64,000 bases of DNA from Arcobacter cloacae. Its GTDB lineage: Bacteria; Campylobacterota; Campylobacteria; Campylobacterales; Arcobacteraceae. The stretch is taken from contig NZ_CP053834.1 of assembly GCF_013201935.1 (NCBI RefSeq), positions 124,001-188,000 of the forward strand, in the 5' to 3' direction. Positions 36,330 through 45,661 of the stretch are shown here, one piece after another. The notes under the pieces were generated by a model. The model had not been told where the DNA came from and made no database searches. It worked only from the letters and a program-made list of their open reading frames with translations. Within the stretch, counting starts at the first letter, position 1; every line of letters starts with the position of its first letter. The translations under genes were made by a program, and so were the position numbers.

Positions 36330-38363
36330 ATGTTAAAAGAAATAGAAACTATTGTTGAAAATAGTGGGACATTGATTTATATTATTGATTTAAATAATCA
36401 TGAAATACTCTATGCAAATAAAAAATGTAAAGAAGAATTTGGAAATATATTAAACAAAGTTTGTTTTAAAGTTTTACAAAAAGAAAAAAATAAACCTTGT
36501 AATTTTTGTCCTTTAAACCAAAATGAAATAGAAGCTAATTTATTACCTTTTGGAACTTTATATAAATGGGAACATAAAAATACTTTAAATAATAAATATT
36601 ATATGTTTGTAAGTCATGTATCACAATGGACAGATGGAAGAAAAGTAAATATTCAATTTGGCATTGATATTACAGAACAAAAAAAATTAGAATCACAAAT
36701 ATTAAAAGAAAAAGATGATTTTATAGAAACCTTTAAAACAATAATTGATTCTACTTTAGAGGGAATAATAATTTATGATGAAAATAAACGATGTATTCAA
36801 GTTAATAAAGTAGTACTCAATCTTTTTGGTTATGAAGAAGATGAAATGTTAAATCGATATGCATTAGATTTTATTGCTCCTAATTCAAAAGAATTAGTAA
36901 AAAGAGTAATACAAAATCATAATCAAGAAGCTTATGAAGCTGATATGATTAGAAAAGATGGTACAACTTTTCCTGCTATATTAAGAGGAAAAGATTTAAA
37001 AATCTTAGATAAAAAAATAAGAATTTCCGCAGTAATGGATATTAGTGAACTTAAACTTAAAGAAAAAAAGATTTTACAATTAGCTCAATATGACCATTTA
37101 ACAAATTTACCTAATCGATTGTTATTAAAAGAATTATTTTCTTATATGGAAAAAAGAATTAAAAGAGAAAAAAGTTATGGAGCTCTTTTATTTATTGATT
37201 TAGATCATTTTAAAATGATTAATGATACTAAAGGACATACAATTGGTGATATGGTTTTAGTAGAAACAGCAAAAAGATTAAAAAATATTCTTAGAGAAAC
37301 AGATTTTGTAGCAAGATTAGGGGGAGATGAGTTTATTGTTTTAATAGATTCTAAAGATGTAGATATTGAATTATTTTTAAAGGATATAAATTTAATATCA
37401 AATAAAATCTTAAAAGAACTAAGTAAACCTTATCATGTTTTAGATTATGATTTAAGATTAACAGCAAGTATTGGAATTATTCAGTTTAAAGAAAATGCTG
37501 ATTTAGATGAACTAATGAAATTTGCAGATACTGCTATGTATAGTTCTAAAGAAAAAGGTAGAAATAGATATAGTTATTTTGATCCTAAATTACAACAACA
37601 AATAGAAGAAAAAGTTGAATTATCAAAAGAACTAAGAAAAGCTATCGATAAAGAAGAATTACTTTTATATTATCAACCACAAATTTTTACTAAAAATAGT
37701 ATAAATGATATTGTTGGCGTTGAAGCTTTGATAAGATGGAATCATCCTGAAAAAGGAATAATATCTCCTAATTTATTTATAAATGTAGCAGAAGAAACAG
37801 GTTTAATAGTTCCTTTAGGTAAATGGGTTTTAAAAGAATCAGTAAAACAATTAAAAATTTGGGAAACAGATGCCACAAAGAAAAACTGGAGAATATCTGT
37901 AAATATTAGTCAAAAACAATTCGAAAGAGATAATTTCTTTTCCTTAATAAATACATTAATAAAAAAGAATAATATTGAAGCAAATAAATTAAGGTTAGAA
38001 TTTACGGAAAATTTATTAATTAAAAATACAAAGGAAACTTTAGAAAAAATACAAAAATTATTTAATTTGGGAGTAACTTTATCTATTGATGATTTTGGAA
38101 CAGGATATTCTTCTTTAGCATATTTAAAACAATTACCAATACATGAATTAAAAATTGATCAATCTTTTATAAGAGATATTTTAATAGATTCTAATGATTA
38201 TTCTATTGTTGAAACTATTTTATCAATAGGTCGTAAATTTAATTTAGAAGTAATTGCAGAAGGTGTTGAAACGAATGAACATCATCAAATGCTTGTTTCT
38301 ATGGGATGTTCTTACTTTCAAGGATATTTATTTGGAAAACCTTCTATTGCAGAAACTTTTTGA
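36330..38363 (+). CDS. PAS-PAS-GGDEF-EAL c-di-GMP protein
   Basis: 677 aa, soluble. PAS 1 (~5-115) has a cysteine group, CFKVLQKEKNKPCNFCPL, that could hold a redox or metal cofactor. PAS 2 (~125-240) is followed by GGDEF (~250-415) with intact RLGGDEFIV and EAL (~430-675) with EALIRW, FTENLL, DDFGTGYSSL, LKIDQSF, AEGVE and QGYLFGKP. Both enzymatic domains look competent. Its position directly after the chemoreceptor gene suggests linked control of motility. Confidence 0.92.
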   Translation: MLKEIETIVENSGTLIYIIDLNNHEILYANKKCKEEFGNILNKVCFKVLQKEKNKPCNFCPLNQNEIEANLLPFGTLYKWEHKNTLNNKYYMFVSHVSQWTDGRKVNIQFGIDITEQKKLESQILKEKDDFIETFKTIIDSTLEGIIIYDENKRCIQVNKVVLNLFGYEEDEMLNRYALDFIAPNSKELVKRVIQNHNQEAYEADMIRKDGTTFPAILRGKDLKILDKKIRISAVMDISELKLKEKKILQLAQYDHLTNLPNRLLLKELFSYMEKRIKREKSYGALLFIDLDHFKMINDTKGHTIGDMVLVETAKRLKNILRETDFVARLGGDEFIVLIDSKDVDIELFLKDINLISNKILKELSKPYHVLDYDLRLTASIGIIQFKENADLDELMKFADTAMYSSKEKGRNRYSYFDPKLQQQIEEKVELSKELRKAIDKEELLLYYQPQIFTKNSINDIVGVEALIRWNHPEKGIISPNLFINVAEETGLIVPLGKWVLKESVKQLKIWETDATKKNWRISVNISQKQFERDNFFSLINTLIKKNNIEANKLRLEFTENLLIKNTKETLEKIQKLFNLGVTLSIDDFGTGYSSLAYLKQLPIHELKIDQSFIRDILIDSNDYSIVETILSIGRKFNLEVIAEGVETNEHHQMLVSMGCSYFQGYLFGKPSIAETF

Positions 38364-38397
38364 TTGATTTCTTTCCAATTCAAAATCTTATAGTTTC

Positions 38398-38499
38398 TTA
38401 TTTTGGAGTCAAAGTTGCTAATTTTTGTATAAATCTATCATTATTAATGGCTCTTATTTGCGTTATGACAATATCAGAGTCTTTTGTAAATTCCAAATT
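38398..38499 (-). pseudogene. Remnant of a MazF/PemK toxin gene (C-terminal ~33 codons)
   Basis: On the minus strand an open stretch ending in TAA at 38398 encodes KDSDIVITQIRAINNDRF followed by IQKLATLTPK. This matches the conserved C-terminal end of MazF-family mRNA interferases (VxxxQIRAIDxxRL...GxLS). A stop codon lies immediately upstream in frame, so only the tail remains. The rest appears lost where the pheA promoter begins. No mazE is present. Confidence 0.55.
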
Positions 38500-38520
38500 A
38501 AACTAAAAAAACTATAATAA

Positions 38521-38552
38521 GCGATTTTTTTACGATTTTTTTCCTGTATAGT
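38521..38552 (+). promoter_or_regulatory. Phenol-type box and promoter of pheA
   Basis: GCGATT (38521-38526), 5 nt, ACGATT (38532-38537), exactly 9 nt, TATAGT (38547-38552). Start predicted near 38559, with AAAGG before ATG 38586. Same grammar as the dmpK and dmpQ promoters. Confidence 0.7.
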
Positions 38553-38585
38553 GAAATAAACTATAGATAATTATTAAAGGAAAAT

Positions 38586-39623
38586 ATGAGTGAAAATAAA
38601 GAAAAAAATTTAAAAAAACTATATTCAATAAATGAAAAAATTTTAGAACTTTTAGATAAAAAAAGTATCTTATTAGAAAATGAACCTTCTTTAAACTCAT
38701 TTTTAATTAAACAAAAATTATTAGAAAAATTGAATCTAAATAACTATAAAAAACTAGATACTAAATATATAAATCAAGTATTTAATGAAATATATTCTAA
38801 CTCTTTTTTTTATGACAATGAAAAAATCGTTTATTTAGGTCCTGAAGGAAGCTACACTCACGAAGCTTCTATAAACTTATTTGGAACAAATAATAACTAT
38901 TATTCAGTTAATTCAATTAAAAATATTTTTTTTGAAGTAGAAGAAGGAAGAGCTAAATATGGCGTAGTTCCTATTGAAAATAGCTCAAATGGAATAGTTG
39001 GAGATACAATAAATTGTTTTGATAATTACAATTTAAATATCATAGGAGAAACTGTTTTAGATATACATCATACTCTTGTAAGTAACTGTTCAAAAACTCA
39101 AGATATAAAAATCATTTACTCTAAAGATATTGCTTTTGACCAATGTTCAATTTTTTTAGAAAACTATCATTTAAATGAAGTAAAATACGAATATGTAGAC
39201 TCTACAACAAAAGCTGCTAAACTTGCAGCCCAAACACCAAATAGTGCTGCTATTTGTTCAAAACTTGCAGCAAAAACTCATAATATTCCTGTTTTATTTG
39301 AATCTATTGAAGATAAAAAAGATAATAAAACTAGATTTTTAATCATAAGCAAATTTGAAAATGAAAGAAGCAATAATACTAAGACTTCTATTATTGTTAA
39401 ACTGCCAAATACTCAAGGAAGTTTAATCAATTTTTTAAATGATTTTAAAAAAGCAAAAATAAATCTAAATAAAATAAAATCACATATTGTAAAAGGTATT
39501 TCTACTTTTTTCATAGAATTTGAAGGAGATAAAAATGATAAAGAAGTACAAAAAATCATTAAAAAGCATAATTCACATATAAAAGTTTTAGGCTCTTATA
39601 TGAAACAAATCGAGGATATATAA
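38586..39623 (+). CDS. pheA: Bifunctional chorismate mutase / prephenate dehydratase
   Basis: 345 aa. N-terminal helical chorismate-mutase-like part (~1-75; SINEKILELLDKKSILLEN), prephenate dehydratase domain (~80-260; VYLGPEGSYTHEA, VPIENSSNGIVGDT, KTRFLII), C-terminal ACT domain (~265-340; SIIVKLPNTQGSLINFL) for feedback by phenylalanine. It makes phenylpyruvate on the phenylalanine route. Its promoter has the tandem site seen at the phenol operons, an unexpected link between aromatic synthesis and degradation. Confidence 0.9.
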   Translation: MSENKEKNLKKLYSINEKILELLDKKSILLENEPSLNSFLIKQKLLEKLNLNNYKKLDTKYINQVFNEIYSNSFFYDNEKIVYLGPEGSYTHEASINLFGTNNNYYSVNSIKNIFFEVEEGRAKYGVVPIENSSNGIVGDTINCFDNYNLNIIGETVLDIHHTLVSNCSKTQDIKIIYSKDIAFDQCSIFLENYHLNEVKYEYVDSTTKAAKLAAQTPNSAAICSKLAAKTHNIPVLFESIEDKKDNKTRFLIISKFENERSNNTKTSIIVKLPNTQGSLINFLNDFKKAKINLNKIKSHIVKGISTFFIEFEGDKNDKEVQKIIKKHNSHIKVLGSYMKQIEDI

Positions 39624-39628
39624 AAATT

Positions 39629-39660
39629 GCGATTATTTCGCGATTCAATTTTAATATGCT
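39629..39660 (+). promoter_or_regulatory. Phenol-type box and promoter of the porin gene
   Basis: GCGATT (39629-39634), 5 nt, GCGATT (39640-39645), exactly 9 nt, TATGCT (39655-39660). It begins 6 nt after the pheA stop codon. No -35 box. Start predicted near 39667. Confidence 0.72.
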
Positions 39661-39688
39661 TTGAATACATATTAAAAAAAGGATGATT

Positions 39689-40900
39689 ATGAAAAATATT
39701 ACTAAATTAAGTTTTGTTACTGCTCTTACAATGGCTTCATTTACCACATGTCTTAGTGCAAATGAAACTTTAGCTGATGCTTTTACTAATGGAAAAATTA
39801 AAGGAGAAATCAAATCTGTTTATTCAAGTTCTAATTTTTTAGGGAACTCAAAAACAGATAATATCTCAACTGTTGGTGGTAGTTTAGGTTTTATTACTAC
39901 TGATTTTTATGGTTTTTCTGCTGGAGCTACTTTTCAGGCTTCCCATGTAATTGATGATAGAAATAAAAATAATGTTTTTAGCTCTGACTTAAATGCATCA
40001 GGAGGAGTTTTATCGGAAGTTTATTTAGATTATAAATTATCAAATACAAACATAAAAGCTGGTAGACAATATATTTATACTCCTTTAGTTAGTACAGCAA
40101 TTACTGGAAAATCTTCTGAAAGTTTAATAAAAGACTCTTTTGAAGCTTATTTATTAACAAACAGTGATATTCCTAATACTACTATTATTGCTGGATATGT
40201 TGATAAATATCAGGCTAAAACTGATGGAAATACTGATATTGGTAAATTTGAAGATTTTGAAGATGGTGCTTATACTTTATATGTAAAAAATAATTCTGTT
40301 GAAAATCTTGAATTACAAGCTCAATATTTAGATGTTAATGCAACTAATTCAAATAATGATAGAAGTAATGTTTACTTACAAGCTGATTATAAAATTGGTA
40401 CTCATACTATTTCAGCACAATATTTAGCATCAAAAGATGAATCAAAAGGTTCTTCTTTAGAAGATGGTGAATTATATGGAATTAAAGCTCAAGGTGCATT
40501 AGGAATAGGAAAACTAGGTTATCTTGTAGCTTTTAATTCAAGCACAAAAGACGGTGATGTAAATTTAGGAGCTGGAGCTGGAACAACTGATACAGCATTT
40601 ACAGCAATGCCTGTAAATGGAGGAGGAGTTCCTACAAGAGCTAATACAGATACATTAGTTGGTGGTTTAATTGTTCCTGTTTATGATATTACTACTATAG
40701 CTTATGCTGGTTATTCTTGGTCTAATGGTGGATTAGGTGATGTTAGTGCTGTTGGAGCAATGGCTATTTATCCATTTTATAAAAATTTCTTGCTAAAAGT
40801 TAATTATGAACATGTTGAAACTGAACACACTATTATTCCTGCTGGAATAGAAGACAAAAACACTGATGTTACAAGAGTTTATTTATCATATAACTTTTAA
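39689..40900 (+). CDS. OprD-like outer-membrane porin
   Basis: 403 aa from ATG 39689; the ATG at 39683 touches the AAAGG ribosome site, so the second ATG is preferred. Signal peptide to LSANE (~22 residues), then ADAFTNGKIKGEIKSVYSS and a run of amphipathic strands, ending in VTRVYLSYNF with a terminal aromatic. Typical of Campylobacterota OprD/porin proteins that admit small solutes. Sharing the phenol-type promoter box suggests uptake of aromatic compounds or their control together. Confidence 0.85.
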   Translation: MKNITKLSFVTALTMASFTTCLSANETLADAFTNGKIKGEIKSVYSSSNFLGNSKTDNISTVGGSLGFITTDFYGFSAGATFQASHVIDDRNKNNVFSSDLNASGGVLSEVYLDYKLSNTNIKAGRQYIYTPLVSTAITGKSSESLIKDSFEAYLLTNSDIPNTTIIAGYVDKYQAKTDGNTDIGKFEDFEDGAYTLYVKNNSVENLELQAQYLDVNATNSNNDRSNVYLQADYKIGTHTISAQYLASKDESKGSSLEDGELYGIKAQGALGIGKLGYLVAFNSSTKDGDVNLGAGAGTTDTAFTAMPVNGGGVPTRANTDTLVGGLIVPVYDITTIAYAGYSWSNGGLGDVSAVGAMAIYPFYKNFLLKVNYEHVETEHTIIPAGIEDKNTDVTRVYLSYNF

Positions 40901-40936
40901 GTAAATTTTATCTCTCCTAAAATTGAACTTTATTCA

Positions 40937-40966
40937 ATCCTCCTTTTATAAAAGGAGGATTTTTAT
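40937..40966. terminator. Bidirectional terminator between porin and AEC transporter genes
   Basis: Perfect 11-bp stem ATCCTCCTTTT/AAAAGGAGGAT (40937-40947 with 40950-40960), followed by TTTTTATT. It serves the convergent porin gene and the end of the meta-cleavage operon. Confidence 0.85.
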
Positions 40967-40968
40967 TA

Positions 40969-41847
40969 TTAAATAATAAATAAAAAATAAAGTACTATTG
41001 GTATAACTATCAAACTAAAAAGATTACCTACAGCAACTAAAGAAGCAACTACACTAGAATCATATCCATATTTTTCTGCCATTAATGAATTTACAACCGC
41101 AGGTGGTAATGCTCCAAATAAAATTATTAAACTTGTTTGAAGAGGTGTATAATCAAAAATATAAATTGCAAGTAATGCCATTAAAATACCAGAAAGTGGA
41201 CATAATATAGCACCAATTAAACCTAGTTTCCAATGACTAAACTCAATAGTAGATAATCTAACACCTAATGCAAATAAAACCAAAGGTATAGATATTTGAG
41301 ATAACATTTTTAAAGGCTCTATTAAAATTTGAGGTAAATGAAGATTATAATAATTAAATATTAATCCAAAAAATGTTGCTAATATAACAGGATTTTTAAG
41401 AAGTTCACTAATTTTTGCAACTCCACCATACATAACAACTGCTATTGTAAATTGCCCTACTATTTGCACTATCGACAAAGCTATTATCAAAGCCATTGCC
41501 TCTTCTCCAAAAGCAAATAATGCTAAAGGAAGTCCTAAATTTATAGAATTGTTAAACATCATTGAAGGAAGAAAAGTTCTTGGATTAACACCTAATAATT
41601 TAGTTATTGGATATAAAATAATTCCTGAACCTAAAACTACAATAACAGCACCTAATGAAAAAGTACCTAATGTTGTAATTGAGGGTAACTTTTCACTAAT
41701 TGCATAAAAAACTAAAATAGGAATAAAAACTTCTAAATTGATTTTATTAGGAATATCCATACTGATTTTTTCTCTTTTTGCATAAAAATATCCAATTAAT
41801 GCAATAATCAAAACAGGAAAGATAATCTCTATTATTTTTAAAAACAT
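40969..41847 (-). CDS. AEC-family transporter (auxin efflux carrier / malate permease type)
   Basis: 292 aa from ATG 41847; a TTG two codons earlier is possible, and neither has a good ribosome site, so coupling with the upstream gene (10 nt away) is likely. Ten hydrophobic helices in two halves, with FMFNNSINLGLPLALF-like and GNLFSLIVIPIVL segments typical of the family. It is the last gene of the meta-cleavage operon and probably moves an organic acid of the pathway; direction unknown. Confidence 0.85.
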   Translation of the reverse strand: MFLKIIEIIFPVLIIALIGYFYAKREKISMDIPNKINLEVFIPILVFYAISEKLPSITTLGTFSLGAVIVVLGSGIILYPITKLLGVNPRTFLPSMMFNNSINLGLPLALFAFGEEAMALIIALSIVQIVGQFTIAVVMYGGVAKISELLKNPVILATFFGLIFNYYNLHLPQILIEPLKMLSQISIPLVLFALGVRLSTIEFSHWKLGLIGAILCPLSGILMALLAIYIFDYTPLQTSLIILFGALPPAVVNSLMAEKYGYDSSVVASLVAVGNLFSLIVIPIVLYFLFII

Positions 41848-41856
41848 CAGCAAAAA

Positions 41857-42795
41857 TTACTTTTTATAATATAGATATTCTAAAATTGAAGAGATAGTTC
41901 TTGTATATGGAGCATCTAATCCTAAAGCTTCACAGTTTTTTATTACAACTGTGCAAATTTCATCTAGTTCTAATTCTCTATTATTTTCAACATCTACTAA
42001 CATAGATGGTTTAATAGAATCAAATTTTTTGATTAATTCAAACATTTCATCCACATCTTCGTTTGATATTTTTATGTTTTGATTTAATGCTGCAACTGCT
42101 GTTTCTTTCATAAGTCCATAAACTATTTTTGATAATTTATCATGTTGAGTTATTGTTTTTGTCTCCTCTTTTAAAAGAGCGCAAATAGCATTAACTCCAT
42201 TATTTATAATTAATTTTTTCCATAACTCTAGTTTTATATTATTAGAGATTTGTGTTGGTATTTTTGCATCATTAAAAACTTCTTTTAATCTATTTAAAAA
42301 ACTCTCATTTGATTTTGTTAGCTCAATTGCACCCAAAATAGTCTCAGCTGTTCCTGTTGCACTAATAACAGCAGGACTTACAATATGAGCGCCGATTTTT
42401 CTTGTAAGTCCTGCAATAATATGGGTTTTGTCTAAATGTGTAGAAAGGATTTCTTCATTATCTACTCCATTTTGTAAAGAGATAATATAAGGAATCTGTT
42501 TTTTATTAGCAAACCACTCTTTTAGGTCATTTGCTAAAGATAAAGTTGAAGTTGACTTAGTGGCAATCAAAACAGCATCAAAATTGTGTGCTTGAATTTT
42601 TTTGATTTCATCAATATTATAGGAAACAACTCTCTTAAAAAAACAAAATTCTGGGTGCTGCAACTTCAACTTTTTTTGCTGTAAAGCCTCTAACTGCTTT
42701 CCTCTTGCAACAAAAATTACATCATGTCCTGCGTTGATTAATCTTGCGCCAAAATAAGAGCCAATACCACCAGCACCCAGAATTAAAAATCTCAT
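41857..42795 (-). CDS. Ketopantoate reductase-like (PanE/ApbA family) dehydrogenase
   Basis: 312 aa. N-terminal Rossmann motif GAGGIGSYFGARL for NADPH and C-terminal helical domain with KLIINNGVNAICALL, the family's conserved KxxxNxxxN/LxAL region. Formal activity is reduction of 2-dehydropantoate. Inside a catabolic operon it may instead reduce another 2-oxo acid. AAGGT precedes ATG 42795. Confidence 0.85.
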   Translation of the reverse strand: MRFLILGAGGIGSYFGARLINAGHDVIFVARGKQLEALQQKKLKLQHPEFCFFKRVVSYNIDEIKKIQAHNFDAVLIATKSTSTLSLANDLKEWFANKKQIPYIISLQNGVDNEEILSTHLDKTHIIAGLTRKIGAHIVSPAVISATGTAETILGAIELTKSNESFLNRLKEVFNDAKIPTQISNNIKLELWKKLIINNGVNAICALLKEETKTITQHDKLSKIVYGLMKETAVAALNQNIKISNEDVDEMFELIKKFDSIKPSMLVDVENNRELELDEICTVVIKNCEALGLDAPYTRTISSILEYLYYKK

Positions 42796-42809
42796 TTTTT
42801 TACCTTTTT

Positions 42810-43631
42810 TTATTTCTCACTAAAGAAATTTAATAATAGATTGTTAAATCTATCTTTATGTTCTATTTGTGTCCAGTGTCCACATTGTCCAAAAATATGT
42901 AATTGAGATTTTAAGATAAGTTGGTTTAATCTAATAGAATTTTGAACAGGAATAACCTTATCTTCTCTTCCATGAATAATTAAAACCTCTTTATCAATTT
43001 TTTTAATATCGTTTTCACAACTTGTCATCATATCAATACCATTTTGTCTTGGAGCTGGGAACATTGAACCAAATGACTCTTGGAAGCCTGGTCTAATACT
43101 TGCTTCATATCTCATTTTTGCTAAATCATCAGTTACAATACTTCTATCATAGGCAAAAATATCAAGTAATTCTTTCATATTTTCAATACTTGGAGTATAT
43201 CCCCACGCTTTATCAAGTCCATAAGTCAAATCAAAATAAACCCCAACAGCACCCATTAATACAACTTTATTAAATCTATTTGGATACTTAATAGTTAAAG
43301 CAAGAGCTAAAGCTCCACCAAAAGAGTTACCAACTAAATTTGTTTTTTCAATACCTAAAGCATCCATTAAATCTATAGTTTGAGCAACCCATGTATCCAT
43401 ATTATATGTAATACCTTCTGGTCTATCTGTATAACCAAAACCTACCATATCAGGAGCTATTACTCTAATTTTCTCAGCTAAAATTGGCATTGTACCTCTC
43501 CAGTTCGCATAAGCTGAAACACCAGGACCTGAACCATGAATAAACATAATTGGCTCACCTTGTCCTAAATCATGATAATTTGTATTAAACTTTCCTGTTT
43601 TTATACTATTTGCTATTTCTGGATTTGACAT
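42810..43631 (-). CDS. dmpD: 2-hydroxymuconic semialdehyde hydrolase (alpha/beta hydrolase)
   Basis: 273 aa. Oxyanion motif HGSGPGVSAYANW (32-44), nucleophile elbow GNSFGG with S103, acid in HGREDKVIP (~D222), and catalytic H in GQCGHWTQIE (~H250). It cleaves the C23O ring-fission product to 2-hydroxypenta-2,4-dienoate and formate. It works as the branch alternative to DmpC-DmpI-DmpH. Confidence 0.9.
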   Translation of the reverse strand: MSNPEIANSIKTGKFNTNYHDLGQGEPIMFIHGSGPGVSAYANWRGTMPILAEKIRVIAPDMVGFGYTDRPEGITYNMDTWVAQTIDLMDALGIEKTNLVGNSFGGALALALTIKYPNRFNKVVLMGAVGVYFDLTYGLDKAWGYTPSIENMKELLDIFAYDRSIVTDDLAKMRYEASIRPGFQESFGSMFPAPRQNGIDMMTSCENDIKKIDKEVLIIHGREDKVIPVQNSIRLNQLILKSQLHIFGQCGHWTQIEHKDRFNNLLLNFFSEK

Positions 43632-43640
43632 TTTTTCTCC

Positions 43641-44663
43641 TTATATATATTGATTTTTTAAATTAAACTCTTTTGCAAGAAGTTCATAAGATTTTATTCT
43701 ATCTTCAAAAGTGTATGTTACATTTACAATCATAACTTCATCAACACCATACAAAATAGCTAGTTTTTCTATTTTTTCCCTACACTCTTTAGGTGTTCCT
43801 AAAATCATGGAGTCTAAAGTTTCATGATAATAAGCTTTGTCTTCAAAACTTAGTTTTTCATACAGCTTTTTTACATCACTTGGACTATATAAACCATCTC
43901 TTTTTGGATGTCTAAAAGCTTGAACTTTCCAATATGTATGTGAACTTGCTATCTCTTGTGCTTTTTCTTTTGAATCTGCACAAATACACGCAACTGCTAA
44001 CATAGCTTTTGGTTTTTTAAAATTCTTAGAAGGAACAAAACTATCTTTATAAGATTTCATAATATCTATTGGTCTATCATGTGTCCCTATAAATAAAGCC
44101 AAACAAAAACCAGCACCTAATTTCCCTGCTAAAATACTACTTCCATCACTTGAACCTAAGAGATAAACAGGTGTTGAATCTGCATTTTTAGGTGATAAAT
44201 TTACTCCATAAAAATAGTCGTTTTTTGGAACTTTATCATCTAAATAGTTTATTAAATCATAGGCTTTTTTTGAATAATCACCACTATTTGCATTGTGTAA
44301 AGCCCTAGCTGCTAAAAAATTAGCCCCACTAGCACGCCCTATTCCTAAATCAATTCTATTATTATGTAAAATACTTAAAGTATTAAAAGTCTCTGCAACT
44401 TTAAAAGCACTATAGTGATTTAACATAACTCCACCACTTCCAATTCTCATAGTTTTTGTAGCGTCTGCTACGCAACTTACCATAAGTTCAGGAACAGCAC
44501 TTGCATATCCAGGTGTATCATGATGTTCAGCACACCAATATCTAAAATACCCTAACTCTTCACATCTAACTGCTAGTTTAATAGTATCAAATAGACCTTC
44601 TTTTGGCTCTTTTGCATCATGAATTGGGGATTGATCAAGTACACTTAATTTTAAAGAACTCAT
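43641..44663 (-). CDS. LLM-class flavin-dependent oxidoreductase (luciferase-like)
   Basis: 340 aa single TIM barrel. MsnO8-type marks: LSVLDQSPI at the N-terminus, RYWCAEHHDTPGYASA, MRIGSGGVMLNHYSA, LGIGRASG, YLLGSSDGSS. It uses reduced flavin and O2, or F420, on an unknown substrate. It sits between dmpI and dmpD with 8-9 nt gaps, so it is co-transcribed, although classical meta operons lack such a gene. Confidence 0.88.
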   Translation of the reverse strand: MSSLKLSVLDQSPIHDAKEPKEGLFDTIKLAVRCEELGYFRYWCAEHHDTPGYASAVPELMVSCVADATKTMRIGSGGVMLNHYSAFKVAETFNTLSILHNNRIDLGIGRASGANFLAARALHNANSGDYSKKAYDLINYLDDKVPKNDYFYGVNLSPKNADSTPVYLLGSSDGSSILAGKLGAGFCLALFIGTHDRPIDIMKSYKDSFVPSKNFKKPKAMLAVACICADSKEKAQEIASSHTYWKVQAFRHPKRDGLYSPSDVKKLYEKLSFEDKAYYHETLDSMILGTPKECREKIEKLAILYGVDEVMIVNVTYTFEDRIKSYELLAKEFNLKNQYI

Positions 44664-44671
44664 AGAAAACT

Positions 44672-44863
44672 CTATTTCCCCATCTTTTTAGCACTTTTCC
44701 CGCCTATTCCAAAGTGCTGTTTTGGCATTTCATTTATAATAACCCTCACACTTTCAAGTGGTGCATCAAGGGATTCAGCAATTGCTAAAGAAACTTTTTC
44801 AATAAGTTTCTCTTTTTTTTCATCACTTCTTCCCTCAATAATATTTATTGTAGCTATTGGCAT
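44672..44863 (-). CDS. dmpI: 4-oxalocrotonate tautomerase (2-hydroxymuconate tautomerase)
   Basis: 63 aa, the standard 4-OT size. Catalytic proline is the second residue (P1 after Met removal); VRVIINEMP and HFGIGG carry the family pattern, with arginine R40-region residues. It isomerises 2-hydroxymuconate to the 2-oxo form for DmpH. Confidence 0.93.
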   Translation of the reverse strand: MPIATINIIEGRSDEKKEKLIEKVSLAIAESLDAPLESVRVIINEMPKQHFGIGGKSAKKMGK

Positions 44864-44872
44864 TTATTCTCC

Positions 44873-45661
44873 TTATACAAATCTAAATGATAGAGAACCT
44901 AAATCTTGGAATTTAACAGTTACATTATCACCTTTTTTTACACTAACCGCTTCTGTTATTGCACCTGAAAGGATATATTCACCAGCTTTTAAAGTTTCAC
45001 CTCGTTCACTTAGCATATTAGCAAGCATAGCAATAGCAGTTGCAGGATGACCTAAAACAGCAGCACCAGCTCCAAGTTGTACAACTTCACCATTTATTTC
45101 CATTACTACACCCAAAGTTTTTAAATCTAAGTCTTTAATATCTCTCATTCTTCCACCCGTTACATATCTTGAAGATGAAGAGTTATCTGCAATTACAGAC
45201 TTTAAATCAAATTTAAAATCTTTATATCTTGAATCAATAATCTCAACAGCTGGCATTACAAAATCAGTTGCTGCAAATACATCACCAATATGGCAACCAG
45301 GACCAATTAAATCATTTTTTAAAACAAAAGCTATTTCTGCTTCAACTTTTGGATGAATCAATTCATCGATTTTAATCTCTGCTCCATCACCATAGGCAAA
45401 ATAATCAGCTAAATAACCATAACAAGGATTTGGAACTCCCATTTGTTTCATTTTGGCTTGAGAGGTAAGTCCCATTTTCATACCAACGATTTTATGCCCT
45501 CTTGCTTCTTTAGCTTTTCGTGCTGTCCATTGAATATCATAAGCATCTTCATAAGTCATTTGGGGATAATAATCTGTAATTTTAGTAATTTCACTTGCAT
45601 TTAGCTCAGCATCTTCACAATGTTTTGCTAATTTTTCAATTGTTGCTTTATCTAAACTCAT
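44873..45661 (-). CDS. dmpH: 2-oxo-3-hexenedioate (4-oxalocrotonate) decarboxylase
   Basis: 262 aa from ATG 45661, which overlaps the stop of dmpG (ATGA); the upstream ATG would add residues from inside dmpG. FAH-like superfamily: [10 protein letters not shown] metal-binding stretch, [26 protein letters not shown], and the C-terminal LGSLSFRFV. It makes 2-hydroxypentadienoate. Paralogous to dmpE at 47590, with which it forms a complex in known pathways. Confidence 0.9.
   Translation of the reverse strand: MSLDKATIEKLAKHCEDAELNASEITKITDYYPQMTYEDAYDIQWTARKAKEARGHKIVGMKMGLTSQAKMKQMGVPNPCYGYLADYFAYGDGAEIKIDELIHPKVEAEIAFVLKNDLIGPGCHIGDVFAATDFVMPAVEIIDSRYKDFKFDLKSVIADNSSSSRYVTGGRMRDIKDLDLKTLGVVMEINGEVVQLGAGAAVLGHPATAIAMLANMLSERGETLKAGEYILSGAITEAVSVKKGDNVTVKFQDLGSLSFRFV

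Noticed and set aside
38306-38506. 66-aa plus-strand ORF at the end of the GGDEF-EAL gene
   Set aside because: It starts inside that gene in another frame, has no ribosome site, and its end is antisense to the MazF remnant.
38521-38552. RCGAWT boxes as Fur or DnaA sites
   Set aside because: They are direct, not inverted, repeats with an 11-bp period and fixed distance to -10, and they lack the TTATNCACA or GATAAT cores.
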